From Methylobacillus sp. MM3 (GTDB lineage Bacteria > Pseudomonadota > Gammaproteobacteria > Burkholderiales > Methylophilaceae), in contig NZ_LXTQ01000020.1 of assembly GCF_001645185.1 (NCBI RefSeq), positions 1 to 64,000 of the forward strand: a DNA stretch of 64,000 nt, written 5' to 3'. Below are positions 10,094 through 19,708 of this stretch, piece by piece. The first letter of the stretch is position 1; every line of letters starts with the position of its first letter. A program made the translations under genes and the position numbers. Under the pieces are notes generated by a model. That model was not told the origin of the DNA. It did no database searches and worked only from the letters and a program-made list of their open reading frames with translations.

Positions 10094-10843
10094 ATGAACT
10101 GGCTTATCTCCAACTTCATGGCCGCTTTCCTGCTGCCGCCACTGAACCTGCTGATGTTGCTCGCGCTCGGCACAGGCCTGTTGCACAGCCGTTTCGCCAC
10201 CTATGGGCGACGGTTGGTCTGGCTGGCTATCGCGTTGCTTTACCTGCTTGGTACTCCACTGGTCGGGCATATGCTGCTTGCAACATTGCAGAAGCCATAC
10301 AGCAATCCTGCTCATGCCGATGCCCAAGCCATTGTGGTATTAGGCGGCGGAGTGTATCACGATGCGCCCGAGTATGGCGGAGATACCGTACGCAGTTACT
10401 CGCTGGAGCGCCTGCGTTATGCCGCCCGACTACAACACGCTACCGGCCTTCCGCTCCTTGCCAGCGGCGGCAATCCTGAAGGCGGTGAAGCCGAAAGCCT
10501 GGCAATGTGGAGTACCCTGCGCAAGGATTTCGGAGTCGATACGCGCTGGGTCGAGATCACCTCTCAGAATACCGGCGAAAGCGCCAGGAATAGCTACGCG
10601 CTTCTGCAACCGTCGGGCATCACCCGCATATTGCTGGTCACGCATGCCTGGCACATGCCGCGGGCGCGTGCCGCGTTCGAGAAGGCAGGATTTACCGTGC
10701 TTCCGGCACCAACGGTCTATGTCACCGCGCGCAAGCTGACACTGCTGGATTTTCTGCCTTCGGCCAGGGGCTTGATGCAGTCGCACATCGCCTTGCGCGA
10801 ATGGTCAGGCATGGTCTGGTACAAGCTGAATGGATCAGGCTAG
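10094..10843 (+). CDS. YdcF family protein (DUF218, SanA/ElyC-like)
   Basis: A 249-residue membrane protein with two N-terminal hydrophobic helices (about residues 5-30 and 40-62), then a DUF218 domain (about 75-240). The domain shows [36 protein letters not shown] and [12 protein letters not shown]. coli ElyC, of similar build, is needed for envelope and peptidoglycan integrity at low temperature. The chemical activity of the family is unsettled. Its 3' end overlaps the convergent ubiA by nine bases. Confidence 0.9.
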   Translation: MNWLISNFMAAFLLPPLNLLMLLALGTGLLHSRFATYGRRLVWLAIALLYLLGTPLVGHMLLATLQKPYSNPAHADAQAIVVLGGGVYHDAPEYGGDTVRSYSLERLRYAARLQHATGLPLLASGGNPEGGEAESLAMWSTLRKDFGVDTRWVEITSQNTGESARNSYALLQPSGITRILLVTHAWHMPRARAAFEKAGFTVLPAPTVYVTARKLTLLDFLPSARGLMQSHIALREWSGMVWYKLNGSG

Positions 10844-11701
10844 CCGATAGCTGGCGAACAACCCGGCGAAGATAACGGCGCCGAGCCAGTTGTTGTGCAG
10901 AAACGCCTTGAAGCAGGCTCCACGCTCGCGCGCTCTAATCAGGGTGTAATGATACAGAGCGATCACACTCGCCATGGCGAGGCCGACATAGTATGGCCAG
11001 TGCAGCCGTACCTCCATGCCCACCCAGGCCAGAATACCGAGCATGACTACGTAGCAAGCCATTACGGCTGCAATATCGTAGCGTCCGAAGAACAGCGCTG
11101 AGGAGCGAATTCCGATCTTGATGTCATCGTCGCGATCCACCATCGCATACTCGGTGTCATAAGCCACCGCCCAGAAAATATTGGCTGCCAGCAGCGCCCA
11201 GGCCAACGGCGGTATTGTGCCATTGTGTGCGGCGAAAGCCATGGGGATGCCAAAACCGAACGCAACACCGAGATAGGCCTGTGGAATGGAAATGAAACGC
11301 TTGGTATATGGATACGTCATCGCCAGGAATAGCGCGCATACCGATAACAATACAGTGAGCTTATTGAGCAGAAGGACCAGCCCGAACGCCAGCAGACTTA
11401 ACACTCCCGCCAACACCAGCGCCTCGCGCGGGCTCACCTCGCCGGTCGCCAATGGGCGCGATCTGGTTCGTTCGACATGCGCATCGAACTTGCGGTCGGC
11501 GTAGTCGTTCATCACGCAGCCGGCAGAGCGCATCAGCACCGTGCCCAGCATGAAAATCCAGACAATCAGCCAATCCGGATGTCCGTTGCTTGAAATCCAG
11601 AGTGCCCAGAGTGTCGGCCACAGCAGCAGGAGTATGCCGATGGGTTTGTCCAGCCGCATCAATCGTTCGTAGGCATCCAGTCGCGCCATCACATTCTTCA
11701 T
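10835..11701 (-). CDS. ubiA: 4-hydroxybenzoate polyprenyltransferase
   Basis: Integral membrane prenyltransferase that joins the polyprenyl tail to 4-hydroxybenzoate, the second committed step of ubiquinone synthesis. The first aspartate-rich motif is [15 protein letters not shown] and the second is [13 protein letters not shown], both intact, with 8-9 membrane helices over 288 residues. The start overlaps the ubiC stop by one base (TAATG), so ubiC and ubiA are translationally coupled and product passes directly from UbiC to UbiA. Confidence 0.96.
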   Translation of the reverse strand: MKNVMARLDAYERLMRLDKPIGILLLLWPTLWALWISSNGHPDWLIVWIFMLGTVLMRSAGCVMNDYADRKFDAHVERTRSRPLATGEVSPREALVLAGVLSLLAFGLVLLLNKLTVLLSVCALFLAMTYPYTKRFISIPQAYLGVAFGFGIPMAFAAHNGTIPPLAWALLAANIFWAVAYDTEYAMVDRDDDIKIGIRSSALFFGRYDIAAVMACYVVMLGILAWVGMEVRLHWPYYVGLAMASVIALYHYTLIRARERGACFKAFLHNNWLGAVIFAGLFASYRLA

Positions 11702-12246
11702 TATTCGAGTACCCCCGGCAAAAAGACTTCGGTCACCAGAATGGGCGCATTATGCAGCATGAACACCGAGCGGCGCGCCCACAGGCATGCAGGACGTTCT
11801 GTCAGATGCTCGACGGCACGCGCATAGAGCGCATGGCGCGGCAATATTTTCCGGAAAGCCAAGGGCGTACGTACCACTTCAGGATGGGCGAAGAGCGCGG
11901 CGCCAAGAGGTTTGGCCCCCAACCGGCCAAGGTTGTGCCAGGCACCGCGCAAGCTGTTGCGCGGCAATACGCTGTGGGCAAACACAACCTGGACGCCGTC
12001 GCAGCAGAGGCTTACCTCCCGCAACAATGCCCTTTCGTGCGGGCGCATGCGCAAGAGCATCGCCTCGTCCGGCAACGGCCTTGCCCAGCGCTGGCGCACC
12101 CGCTCCACCGAGAATGCGGCGCAATGTTTACGCAAACGCTGTGTCAGCGATCCGTTATCGACCAGCCAGTGCCGGTAGGCGCCGCTTGCCGGCGGCTTGG
12201 GCAGCCAGGCAGCGCGGAAAGGAAATGGGCTAGAACGGATTTTCAT
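11701..12246 (-). CDS. ubiC: Chorismate pyruvate-lyase
   Basis: Splits chorismate into pyruvate and 4-hydroxybenzoate, the entry to ubiquinone synthesis. The 181-residue product has the small UbiC fold with [14 protein letters not shown] near the N-terminus, [19 protein letters not shown] and a closing [12 protein letters not shown]. It lies upstream of ubiA in a two-gene operon. Divergence is usual in this family, so the match rests on these motifs and on the ubiA partnership. Confidence 0.93.
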   Translation of the reverse strand: MKIRSSPFPFRAAWLPKPPASGAYRHWLVDNGSLTQRLRKHCAAFSVERVRQRWARPLPDEAMLLRMRPHERALLREVSLCCDGVQVVFAHSVLPRNSLRGAWHNLGRLGAKPLGAALFAHPEVVRTPLAFRKILPRHALYARAVEHLTERPACLWARRSVFMLHNAPILVTEVFLPGVLE

Positions 12247-12278
12247 CGCGGCCGATTATGCCACACCGCTTTTTGCGC

Positions 12279-14318
12279 CTAAACCTTGACGTATTCTTCG
12301 GCACGGCGCAACCAGCGCTTGAGATGGACTTCCGCGGCTGGCGGATCATCGCGCAGCAGGCGTTCGGCGATGTTTCTGGCCAGGTCCAGCAGATCGGCAT
12401 CGCGCTCCAGATCGGCAATTTTGAGCAAGGGCACACCGCTCTGGCGAATGCCGAGAAACTCGCCGGGACCGCGCAACGCGAGGTCGGCGCGCGCAATTTC
12501 GAAACCGTCGGTGTTTTCGTAGATGATCTTGAGGCGCGCACGGGCGGTTTGCGACAGCGGTGCCGCATATAAAAGAATACACACGCTCTGCGCCGAACCG
12601 CGCCCCACGCGGCCTCGCAGTTGATGCAGTTGCGAAAGTCCCATGCGCTCGGCGTGCTCGATCACCATCAGGCTCGCGTTGGGTACGTCCACGCCGACTT
12701 CGATCACGGTTGTCGCTACCAGCAGCTGGATTTCATTTGCGCCAAAGGCCTGCATCACCGCCTGCTTCTCGGCAGGCTTCATGCGGCCGTGCACCAGGCC
12801 GATGCCGATCCCCGGCAAGGCAGCGGTCAATTGCTCGAAGGTTTCCAGCGCGGTTTTCAATTGCAGCGCTTCGGATTCTTCAATCAGCGGGCACACCCAA
12901 TAAGCCTGCCGACCCTGAAGGCAGGCGTCGCGCACGCGGCCCAGCACCTCCTCGCGCCGTTCCTCCGACACGACCTTTGTCGCGATGGGCGTGCGGCCGG
13001 GCGGCAATTCGTCGATCACCGAGACATCCAGGTCGGCGTAATAACTCATCGCCAGCGTGCGCGGAATGGGTGTCGCGCTCATCATCAATTGATGCGGCTG
13101 CGTACCCTTCTGCCGCAGCGCAAGGCGCTGATGCACACCGAAACGATGCTGCTCGTCGACCACCGCCAGTCCCAACCTGGCAAACTGCACCTGCTCCTGA
13201 AACAGCGCATGCGTGCCGACGGCCAGCTGCGCTTCTCCGCTGGCGACTTTCGCCAACACTTCGCTACGCGCGGTTCTGGCTTGGGTGCCGGAAAGCCAGG
13301 CGATGGAAACACCTAGCGGCGACAGCCAATCGAGCATCTTGCGATAGTGCTGTTCGGCAAGGATTTCTGTCGGCGCCATAATCGCCGCCTGCCAGCCGTT
13401 TTCTATGGCCTGCACGGCCGCCAGGGCAGACACGATAGTCTTGCCGCTGCCGACATCGCCCTGCAGCAGACGCTGCATCGGATGAGGCTGGGCGAGATCG
13501 GAACTAATCTCCGCCCAGACTTTTTGCTGTGCGCCGGTGAGGGCAAACGGAAGGCGCTCGAGCAATGCCGAGGTCAAGCGATGCTGTGCTTGCAGGCGCG
13601 GGGCGCCTTGCGTCCGACGCCGCGCATGATGCCGTCGCATCGAAAGCTGTTGCGCCAGCAATTCGTCGAACGCGAGACGACGCCAGGCGGCGTGCGCATG
13701 CTCCTGCAATGCGTCGAGACGGGCATCGGGCGGCGGCCGATGCAGGAATTTCAGGCTTTCGGCAAAACCGGGCAGATGGAGTTCTTCGAGTATGCCTGCA
13801 GGCAGGGTTTCGCTGATATCGGCATTGTGCAATGCCCAATCCACCAGCTTGCGCAAACTGGGCTGCGTCAGCCCGGCAGTGGTTGGATATACCGGTGTCA
13901 GCGCCTCGCTGAGCGGGACATTCTCGCGCACCGGGCGGCACTGCGGATGCACCATCTCCATGCCGAAAAAACCGGGGCGCGGTTCACCGAATGCCCGGAT
14001 ATGTGCGCCCGGCTTGAGCGCCGCAACCTGGCTAGGATAGAAATGAAGAAACCGCAGATGCAGCAGTCCGCCGTCCACATCCTGCAACTGGCAAATCAGG
14101 GCCTTGCGCGGACGATATTGCGTTTCCGCATGGATAATCTCACCCTCGACCTGAGCCGCCTCGCCGGGGCGCAAATCACGGATCGGCGTAATGCGGGTTT
14201 CGTCGACGTAGCGGAGCGGCAGGTGTAACAAAAGATCATCCGGCTCAAAGATGCCGAGCTTGCCCAGCCTGCCCAGCAGCGCCTTGTTGACGCCCTTGAT
14301 CGCGCCTAGACCGGTCAA
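12279..14318 (-). CDS. recG: ATP-dependent DNA helicase RecG
   Basis: Branch-migrating helicase that remodels stalled forks and recombination junctions. An N-terminal wedge/OB region is followed by superfamily 2 motifs: QGDVGSGKT (Walker A), VVDEQHRFGVHQR (DEQH box), MSATPIPRTLA and QLRGRVGRG. The start is not certain. TTG 14318 gives 679 residues, matching the family, with AGGACAGGG upstream. An ATG farther upstream would overlap ridA by over 50 bases. The gene ends with RRAEEYVKV, 32 bases before ubiC begins. Confidence 0.95.
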   Translation of the reverse strand: MTGLGAIKGVNKALLGRLGKLGIFEPDDLLLHLPLRYVDETRITPIRDLRPGEAAQVEGEIIHAETQYRPRKALICQLQDVDGGLLHLRFLHFYPSQVAALKPGAHIRAFGEPRPGFFGMEMVHPQCRPVRENVPLSEALTPVYPTTAGLTQPSLRKLVDWALHNADISETLPAGILEELHLPGFAESLKFLHRPPPDARLDALQEHAHAAWRRLAFDELLAQQLSMRRHHARRRTQGAPRLQAQHRLTSALLERLPFALTGAQQKVWAEISSDLAQPHPMQRLLQGDVGSGKTIVSALAAVQAIENGWQAAIMAPTEILAEQHYRKMLDWLSPLGVSIAWLSGTQARTARSEVLAKVASGEAQLAVGTHALFQEQVQFARLGLAVVDEQHRFGVHQRLALRQKGTQPHQLMMSATPIPRTLAMSYYADLDVSVIDELPPGRTPIATKVVSEERREEVLGRVRDACLQGRQAYWVCPLIEESEALQLKTALETFEQLTAALPGIGIGLVHGRMKPAEKQAVMQAFGANEIQLLVATTVIEVGVDVPNASLMVIEHAERMGLSQLHQLRGRVGRGSAQSVCILLYAAPLSQTARARLKIIYENTDGFEIARADLALRGPGEFLGIRQSGVPLLKIADLERDADLLDLARNIAERLLRDDPPAAEVHLKRWLRRAEEYVKV

Positions 14319-14340
14319 GCGCCCTGTCCTGCCGCTGGAA

Positions 14341-14724
14341 TCAGTTGCCCAGCACCATGACGGCATCGGCTTCCACCAGCGCGCCACGCGGCAGCGAGGC
14401 GACGCCGACGGCGGCACGTGCCGGGTACGGCTCCGTGAAGTATTCCGCCATGATGCTGTTCACCAGCGCGAAATGCCCGAGATCGGTGAGAAAGATATTG
14501 AGCTTGACGATGTCCGCCAATGAACCGCCAGCGGCTTGCGCCACGGCGGAAAGATTACCGAACACGCGGCGCACTTGCGCCTCTATGCCTTCGACCAATT
14601 GCATGCTGACCGGGTCGAGACCGATCTGGCCCGACATATAGACGGTGTCGCCGACCTTGACCGCCTGGGAGTAGGTGCCGATTGCCTTGGGCGCGCCTTC
14701 AGTGCTGATGATTTGTCTTGCCAT
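14341..14724 (-). CDS. ridA: RidA family 2-iminobutanoate/2-iminopropanoate deaminase
   Basis: Hydrolyses reactive enamines and imines made by PLP enzymes such as threonine dehydratase, protecting other enzymes. The 127-residue protein carries [23 protein letters not shown], the key arginine in [23 protein letters not shown], and the C-terminal VEADAV block. It sits between spoT (15 bases) and recG, the order found in many betaproteobacteria. Confidence 0.94.
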   Translation of the reverse strand: MARQIISTEGAPKAIGTYSQAVKVGDTVYMSGQIGLDPVSMQLVEGIEAQVRRVFGNLSAVAQAAGGSLADIVKLNIFLTDLGHFALVNSIMAEYFTEPYPARAAVGVASLPRGALVEADAVMVLGN

Positions 14725-14739
14725 TGCTATTTTCCTTGC

Positions 14740-16938
14740 TTATTGATGTTTATGATCGGCAGCCGCGCCCTTGACGCGGTTGATGCGAACCACCTCGGGA
14801 ATCTTGCGCAGACTGCGCATCAAGCGTGCCAGGTGTTCGCGGTCTTCCACCTGCACGGTGAAATTCATGTTGGTATAGGCGCTGTCATCGCTTTCTTCCA
14901 TGCCAACGTTGTCGATGTTGGAACCGGCGGCGGCGATGCCGGCAGCGATCTTGGCCAGCACGCCCGGCTGGTTGGCCGCGGCCAGTTTGAGGTTGACCTT
15001 GAACAGGCGCTTGGTGTCGGGATCCCACTCCACGTCCAGCCACTTGTCCGGATCCATGCGGAACTTGCGGATCGCGTGGCAATCATGGGTATGCACCACC
15101 AGTCCCTTGCCCTTGTTGATGAAGCCGAGGATCGGGTCGCCCGGGATGGGCCGGCAACACTGCGCGAACTGCACCGCCATGCCTTCCGAGCCGCGTATCG
15201 TGATGCTGCCAAGATGTGTGCTCGCGCGGTCGCCCGCCGATTCCGCCATCGCCAGCAATTGGCGCGCCACCATCACATTGAGGCGCTTTCCGAGACCGAT
15301 ATCGGTCAGGATTTCCTGCTTGTCCTGCACACCGTAATCGCGCACCAGCTTTTTCCAGCGCTCTTCGCTGATCTCCGCCGGATCGGCATGCAGCGCGCGC
15401 AGCGCCTGATTGAGCATGCGTTCGCCCAGCACGGCCGATTCCGAAGACTTCATGGTCTTCAGGAAATGCCGGATATGCGCGCGCGCCTTGCCGGTGGCGA
15501 CATAATTCAGCCAGGCCGGATTGGGCTTAGCATGTGCGGCGGTGATGATTTCGACGTGGTCGCCGTTATGCAGTTCGGTACGCAGCGGCGCCAGCTCATG
15601 ATTGATCTTGACCGCAACGCAGCGGTTACCGACGTCGGTATGCACGGCATAGGCGAAGTCCACGGCGGTCGCACCGCTCGGCAATGCCATGATCTGCCCC
15701 TTGGGCGTGAACACATAAACCTCGTCCGGAAACAGGTCGACCTTGAAGTGCTCCAGGAATTCGACCGAATCGGTGCTCTCGGACTGGATTTCCAGCAGGC
15801 GCTGCAGCCATTGGTGTGTCTGTTTCTGCAACGCGGAAAGATCCGCGCCGGTATTCTTGTAAAGCCAGTGCGCGGCAACGCCCGCCTCGGCGATGTTGTG
15901 CATCTCGCGGCTGCGGATCTGGACTTCGATGGGCGTGCCGAACGGGCCAAACAGCGTCGTATGTAGCGACTGGTAGCCGTTGGCCTTGGGAATCGCGATG
16001 TAGTCCTTGAACTTGCCCGGAATCGGCTTGTACAGCGCGTGCAGCGCGCCCAGCGTCAGGTAGCAGGTAGGCGTGTCCTGCACCAGGATGCGGAAGCCGT
16101 AGATGTCGAAAATTTCCGAAAACGTCCCGGTCTTCTCCACCATTTTCTTGTAGATGCTGTACAGGTGCTTTTCGCGCCCTTTGACCTCGGCCGTGATGTG
16201 CGCGTCAGCGAGACGCTGCTTGATCGCATCCAGAATCTTGCCGACCACCTCTTTGCGATTGCCGCGCACCGCCTTGATCGATTTGGCCAGTACCGCGCTG
16301 CGCATCGGATAAAGATGCTTGAAGCTGAGGTCTTCCAGTTCCTGGTAGATCGCATTGAGACCGAGACGGTTGGCGATGGGCGCGTAGATCTCCAGCGTTT
16401 CGCGGCCGATGCGGCGGCGCTTCTCCGGTGCCATGCTGTCCAGCGTGCGCATGTTGTGCAGACGGTCGGCGAGCTTTACCAGAATCACCCGCACATCCTG
16501 CGACATCGCCAACAGCATCTTGCGGAAGTTTTCCGCCTGCGCGTGGGTAGCGGTCTGGAATTCGATCTTGTCCAGCTTGGAAACGCCGTCCACCAGTTCG
16601 GCGACCGGCTGGCCGAACTGCTCGGCCAGTTGCTGCTTGCTGACCTCGGTGTCTTCCATCACGTCATGCAGCAGCGCCGCCATGATACTGGGCGGGTCGA
16701 GATGCAGCTCGGCCAGGATGCCGGCCACGGTGACGGGATGGGAAATATAGGGTTCGCCGCTCTTGCGGAACTGCCCTTCATGGGCAGCAGCGCTGAAGCG
16801 GTAAGCCGTCATCACTTGCGCGATGTCTTCCGGCTTGAGGTATACATTAAGCAGCTGGTAGAGCTGCGAATCTTCGCTGTCGGCTGGCAGCAAAGGAGGG
16901 GTGGGTGGCGGTTTTACTGCGTGGATTCGACCACCCAT
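14740..16938 (-). CDS. spoT: Bifunctional (p)ppGpp synthetase/hydrolase
   Basis: Makes and degrades the stringent-response alarmone (p)ppGpp. The 732-residue Rel/SpoT protein has an HD hydrolase domain (HPVTVAGIL, LLHDVMEDT, KLADRLHNMRTL), a synthetase domain (GREKHLYSIYKKM, YDYI-like DYIAIPKANGYQSLHTT), a TGS domain (VFTPKGQIMALPSG) and a C-terminal ACT domain. Intact HD residues argue for true bifunctionality. It is grouped with rpoZ, gmk and yicC: GMK makes GDP, a ppGpp substrate, and omega forms a ppGpp site on RNA polymerase. The GC-rich discriminators of the rRNA promoters at 60-439 are the classic target. Confidence 0.97.
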   Translation of the reverse strand: MGGRIHAVKPPPTPPLLPADSEDSQLYQLLNVYLKPEDIAQVMTAYRFSAAAHEGQFRKSGEPYISHPVTVAGILAELHLDPPSIMAALLHDVMEDTEVSKQQLAEQFGQPVAELVDGVSKLDKIEFQTATHAQAENFRKMLLAMSQDVRVILVKLADRLHNMRTLDSMAPEKRRRIGRETLEIYAPIANRLGLNAIYQELEDLSFKHLYPMRSAVLAKSIKAVRGNRKEVVGKILDAIKQRLADAHITAEVKGREKHLYSIYKKMVEKTGTFSEIFDIYGFRILVQDTPTCYLTLGALHALYKPIPGKFKDYIAIPKANGYQSLHTTLFGPFGTPIEVQIRSREMHNIAEAGVAAHWLYKNTGADLSALQKQTHQWLQRLLEIQSESTDSVEFLEHFKVDLFPDEVYVFTPKGQIMALPSGATAVDFAYAVHTDVGNRCVAVKINHELAPLRTELHNGDHVEIITAAHAKPNPAWLNYVATGKARAHIRHFLKTMKSSESAVLGERMLNQALRALHADPAEISEERWKKLVRDYGVQDKQEILTDIGLGKRLNVMVARQLLAMAESAGDRASTHLGSITIRGSEGMAVQFAQCCRPIPGDPILGFINKGKGLVVHTHDCHAIRKFRMDPDKWLDVEWDPDTKRLFKVNLKLAAANQPGVLAKIAAGIAAAGSNIDNVGMEESDDSAYTNMNFTVQVEDREHLARLMRSLRKIPEVVRINRVKGAAADHKHQ

Positions 16939-16953
16939 TGCATCAAGCGATCC

Positions 16954-17163
16954 TTACGCCTGCCCGCGGTTGAGGATTTCCAGGCCAACCTTGCCGGCAG
17001 CGATTTCACGCAGCGCGACGACGGTCGGCTTGTCTTTGCCGGCATGGGCGACCAGCGGCTCGGATCCGTTTGCCACCTGGCGAGCGCGATACGCGGCAGC
17101 CAGGGTCAGATGAAAGCGGTTCGGAATTTTTTCCAGACAGTCGTCTACGGTAATACGTGCCAT
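16954..17163 (-). CDS. rpoZ: RNA polymerase omega subunit
   Basis: Small subunit that helps fold beta-prime and forms part of ppGpp site 1. The 69-residue sequence begins [19 protein letters not shown] and contains RARQVANG and [19 protein letters not shown] 17163 has AAGGA upstream. It lies 15 bases ahead of spoT and 22 after gmk, the conserved gmk-rpoZ-spoT arrangement. Confidence 0.97.
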   Translation of the reverse strand: MARITVDDCLEKIPNRFHLTLAAAYRARQVANGSEPLVAHAGKDKPTVVALREIAAGKVGLEILNRGQA

Positions 17164-17185
17164 GATGAATCCTTGTAATGCGTGC

Positions 17186-17803
17186 TCAAACGATGAAATT
17201 CCGGAGCAATTCCTGATGCTGGCGCAACTGTTTTTCGCCGCGCAAACGCTGTGCGCGAATGATCGCCAGCAGGTCATGAATTGCCGTCTCGAAACGGTCA
17301 TTGATTATAACATAGTCGAATTCGCCGACATGGCTGATCTCGTCTCGCGCCGCAGCCAAGCGTCGCGCGATGACCTCGGCGGAATCCTGGGCACGGTTAT
17401 GCAGCCGGCGCGCCAATTCTTCGAGCGAAGGCGGCAGCACGAAAATGCCGACCGCGCTGGGATACAGACTGCGCACTTGCGCCGCGCCCTGCCAGTCGAT
17501 CTCCAGCACCAGGTCGCGGCCTTCGGCGAGCACCGACTCCACCAGCGTTTGCGAGGTACCGTAGCGCGCGCCATGCACCTCGGCGCTCTCCAGGAAATCG
17601 CCCTCTTCCAGCATTTGCAGGAAGCGTTCCTCGCTGACGAAGTGATAATCCTCGCCGTCCTCTTCGCCGGGGCGCATGGCCCGCGTGGTGTAGGAAATCG
17701 AAAGACTGACCAGTTTGTCCATCTCCAGCAGGGAGCGGACCAGACTGGTCTTGCCGGCGCCGGAGGGCGCGGTCACGATAAAAAGGCTGCCTGTCATCTT
17801 CAT
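17186..17803 (-). CDS. gmk: Guanylate kinase
   Basis: Phosphorylates GMP to GDP using ATP. P-loop [10 protein letters not shown] (residues about 12-21), then [22 protein letters not shown], which binds GMP, and [13 protein letters not shown]. At 205 residues it is full length. Two start codons two residues apart (MKMTGSLF) cannot be separated. The gene begins four bases after the yicC stop, so it is almost certainly co-transcribed with it. Confidence 0.97.
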   Translation of the reverse strand: MKMTGSLFIVTAPSGAGKTSLVRSLLEMDKLVSLSISYTTRAMRPGEEDGEDYHFVSEERFLQMLEEGDFLESAEVHGARYGTSQTLVESVLAEGRDLVLEIDWQGAAQVRSLYPSAVGIFVLPPSLEELARRLHNRAQDSAEVIARRLAAARDEISHVGEFDYVIINDRFETAIHDLLAIIRAQRLRGEKQLRQHQELLRNFIV

Positions 17804-17807
17804 GATT

Positions 17808-18674
17808 TTATTCCAGATTCTGTATTTGCTCGCGCATCTGCTCGATCAGCACCTTGAGCTCCATCGAAACCTGCGAAGTCTCGGTGGACACCGATTTCGA
17901 GCCTAGTGTATTCGCTTCGCGGTTGAGTTCCTGCATCAGGAAATCCAGTCGCTTGCCGACGGCGCCACCTGCGCCGAGGATGCGCCGCACTTCCTGCAGG
18001 TGCGTGGTCAGTCGGCCGAGCTCTTCGTCGACGTCGATCTTCTGGGCAAACAAGGCCAATTCCTGCCGGATGCGTTCGTCATCGATCGTTTGCATTGCCT
18101 CGCGTAGCCGTTGCGCGAGCCTCTCCTGATAGGCCTGCATCAACGCGGGCAACAGGGGGCGAACCTTGGCGACCTGCGTTTCCATTGCCGTTACGCGCTC
18201 CAATATCAGCGCTTTCAGTTTTTCACCTTCACGCGCCCGCGAGTCGGCAAGATCCTGCAGGCATTGCTGCAATGTCGCGATCAGGTCCGCCGACAGCGCT
18301 TCGCCGGAAACCTGCTCGGTGGCCAATACGCCCGGCCAGCGCAGGATATCCGCCACGCTCAACGGCCGGCTTTGCGGAAAACGTTGCTGCACGACAGCGG
18401 TCAACGATGCCAGCTGATCGAGCATGCCGGTATTGACCTCCCCATTGGCAGCGGCATCCGCCGGCGCAACCAGAGTCACCCTGCATTCGACCTTTCCCCG
18501 GCCCAGACGCGCGCCTATGGCTTCGCGCATGGCGGGCTCGAAGCTGCGCAAGGTTTCATCCATGCGCATATGGACTTCGAGATAACGATGGTTGACTGCA
18601 CGCAAATCGAGCAGCAGGGTACCGGCCGCGGTTTTACGCTCCAGCGCGGCGAAGCCGGTCATGCTATAAATCAT
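17808..18674 (-). CDS. YicC family endoribonuclease
   Basis: A 288-residue YicC/YloC protein. The opening MIYSMTGFAALE, the block VNHRYLEVHMRMDETLRSFEP and the C-terminal KRLDFLMQELNREANTLGSKS are diagnostic. The E. coli member is an endoribonuclease implicated in small RNA turnover; the role here is inferred from family. First gene of a likely operon with gmk, rpoZ and spoT, diverging from the Ser/Thr kinase gene with an 89-base gap. Confidence 0.93.
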   Translation of the reverse strand: MIYSMTGFAALERKTAAGTLLLDLRAVNHRYLEVHMRMDETLRSFEPAMREAIGARLGRGKVECRVTLVAPADAAANGEVNTGMLDQLASLTAVVQQRFPQSRPLSVADILRWPGVLATEQVSGEALSADLIATLQQCLQDLADSRAREGEKLKALILERVTAMETQVAKVRPLLPALMQAYQERLAQRLREAMQTIDDERIRQELALFAQKIDVDEELGRLTTHLQEVRRILGAGGAVGKRLDFLMQELNREANTLGSKSVSTETSQVSMELKVLIEQMREQIQNLE

Positions 18675-18703
18675 TGAGTATGTCCTGACAATTTTTACCC
18701 AAT

Positions 18704-18732
18704 CTTATCAAATCCGCGCGGGTTCATGACAA
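18704..18732 (-). promoter_or_regulatory. Candidate promoter of yicC-gmk-rpoZ-spoT
   Basis: Minus-strand TTGTCA (18732-18727), a 17-base spacer and GATAAG (18709-18704) make a reasonable sigma-70 promoter 30 bases upstream of the yicC start. The -10 matches consensus at four of six positions. Confidence 0.4.
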
Positions 18733-18763
18733 AATAGGTTTTGTCTTCCTTGACCACGCGAGC

Positions 18764-19708
18764 ATGCAGGAACAACAAAACCGTCCCTTGCCGTCCGGCT
18801 ATCAGTTGCTGGATTATCGGATCGACCGGGTACTGAGCGGCGGCGGCTTCAGCTTCGTCTATCTCGCACGCGACAAGCGCGGCAACAGGGTCGCGATCAA
18901 GGAATACCTGCCCACCTTGCTGGCGACTCGCCTGGATGACGAAAACGTAGGCCCCAGCTCCCCCGAAAACGTCGCCGGCTTCCGGCATGGCCTCAAATGC
19001 TTTTTCGAGGAAGGACGCGCGCTCGCAAAGATCGAGCATGAAAATGTCGTGCGCGTGGTCAATTTCTTCCGCGCCAACAATACCGTGTACATGGTGATGC
19101 AATACGAGCGCGGCAAATCGCTGCAGGACTATATTCGCGGCCATGCGGAACCGGCAAAGGAGCTGTTCGTGCGCCGCCTCTTCAATGAGTTGCTGACCGG
19201 ACTGCGCGAAGTGCACACGCACAAGCTGCTGCATCTGGATATCAAGCCCGCCAATATTCATATCCGGCTTAACGGCTCGCCCGTTCTGCTGGATTTCGGC
19301 TCGGTGCGGCAAACCCTGACCGAAGTCAAACCGCAACTTTCGCCCAGTTACACGCCGGGATTCGCACCGCCGGAACAATACTTCGATCGCAAGCTGCTGG
19401 GACCATGGAGCGATATCTACAGCGTGGGCGCCTCGATGTATGCCTGCCTCGTGCGCGCCGCGCCGCTTGCCGCCGATCTGCGCAGCAAAAAGGACACGCT
19501 GGCCCCCGCACTGGAAACCGGCCTGGACATCTATTCGCCGCGCCTCCTGGAAATCATCGACTGGTGCATGCAGCTCGACCCGCTGAAACGCCCGCAAAGC
19601 GTGTTTGCCTTGCAGAAAGCCCTGCGCGAACATCTCCTGGAAGATTCGAAAAAGCCTTCGCTCCTCGACTCACTGCGCAAAAAACTTTCCGAAATAGGCT
19701 CGGCATGA
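18764..19708 (+). CDS. Serine/threonine protein kinase (eukaryotic type)
   Basis: A soluble 314-residue Hanks-type kinase. Gly-rich loop SGGGFSFVY (residues 25-33), ATP lysine K46 in VAIKE, catalytic loop HLDIKPANI with D159, and DFG at 177-179, followed by a PEQ equivalent of APE. The arginine of the usual HRD triad is leucine, so activation is probably not controlled by activation-loop phosphorylation as in RD kinases. No sensor or membrane segment. Its stop overlaps the start of a PP2C phosphatase by four bases, so the pair likely acts as an opposed kinase/phosphatase switch. Substrate unknown. Confidence 0.93.
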   Translation: MQEQQNRPLPSGYQLLDYRIDRVLSGGGFSFVYLARDKRGNRVAIKEYLPTLLATRLDDENVGPSSPENVAGFRHGLKCFFEEGRALAKIEHENVVRVVNFFRANNTVYMVMQYERGKSLQDYIRGHAEPAKELFVRRLFNELLTGLREVHTHKLLHLDIKPANIHIRLNGSPVLLDFGSVRQTLTEVKPQLSPSYTPGFAPPEQYFDRKLLGPWSDIYSVGASMYACLVRAAPLAADLRSKKDTLAPALETGLDIYSPRLLEIIDWCMQLDPLKRPQSVFALQKALREHLLEDSKKPSLLDSLRKKLSEIGSA

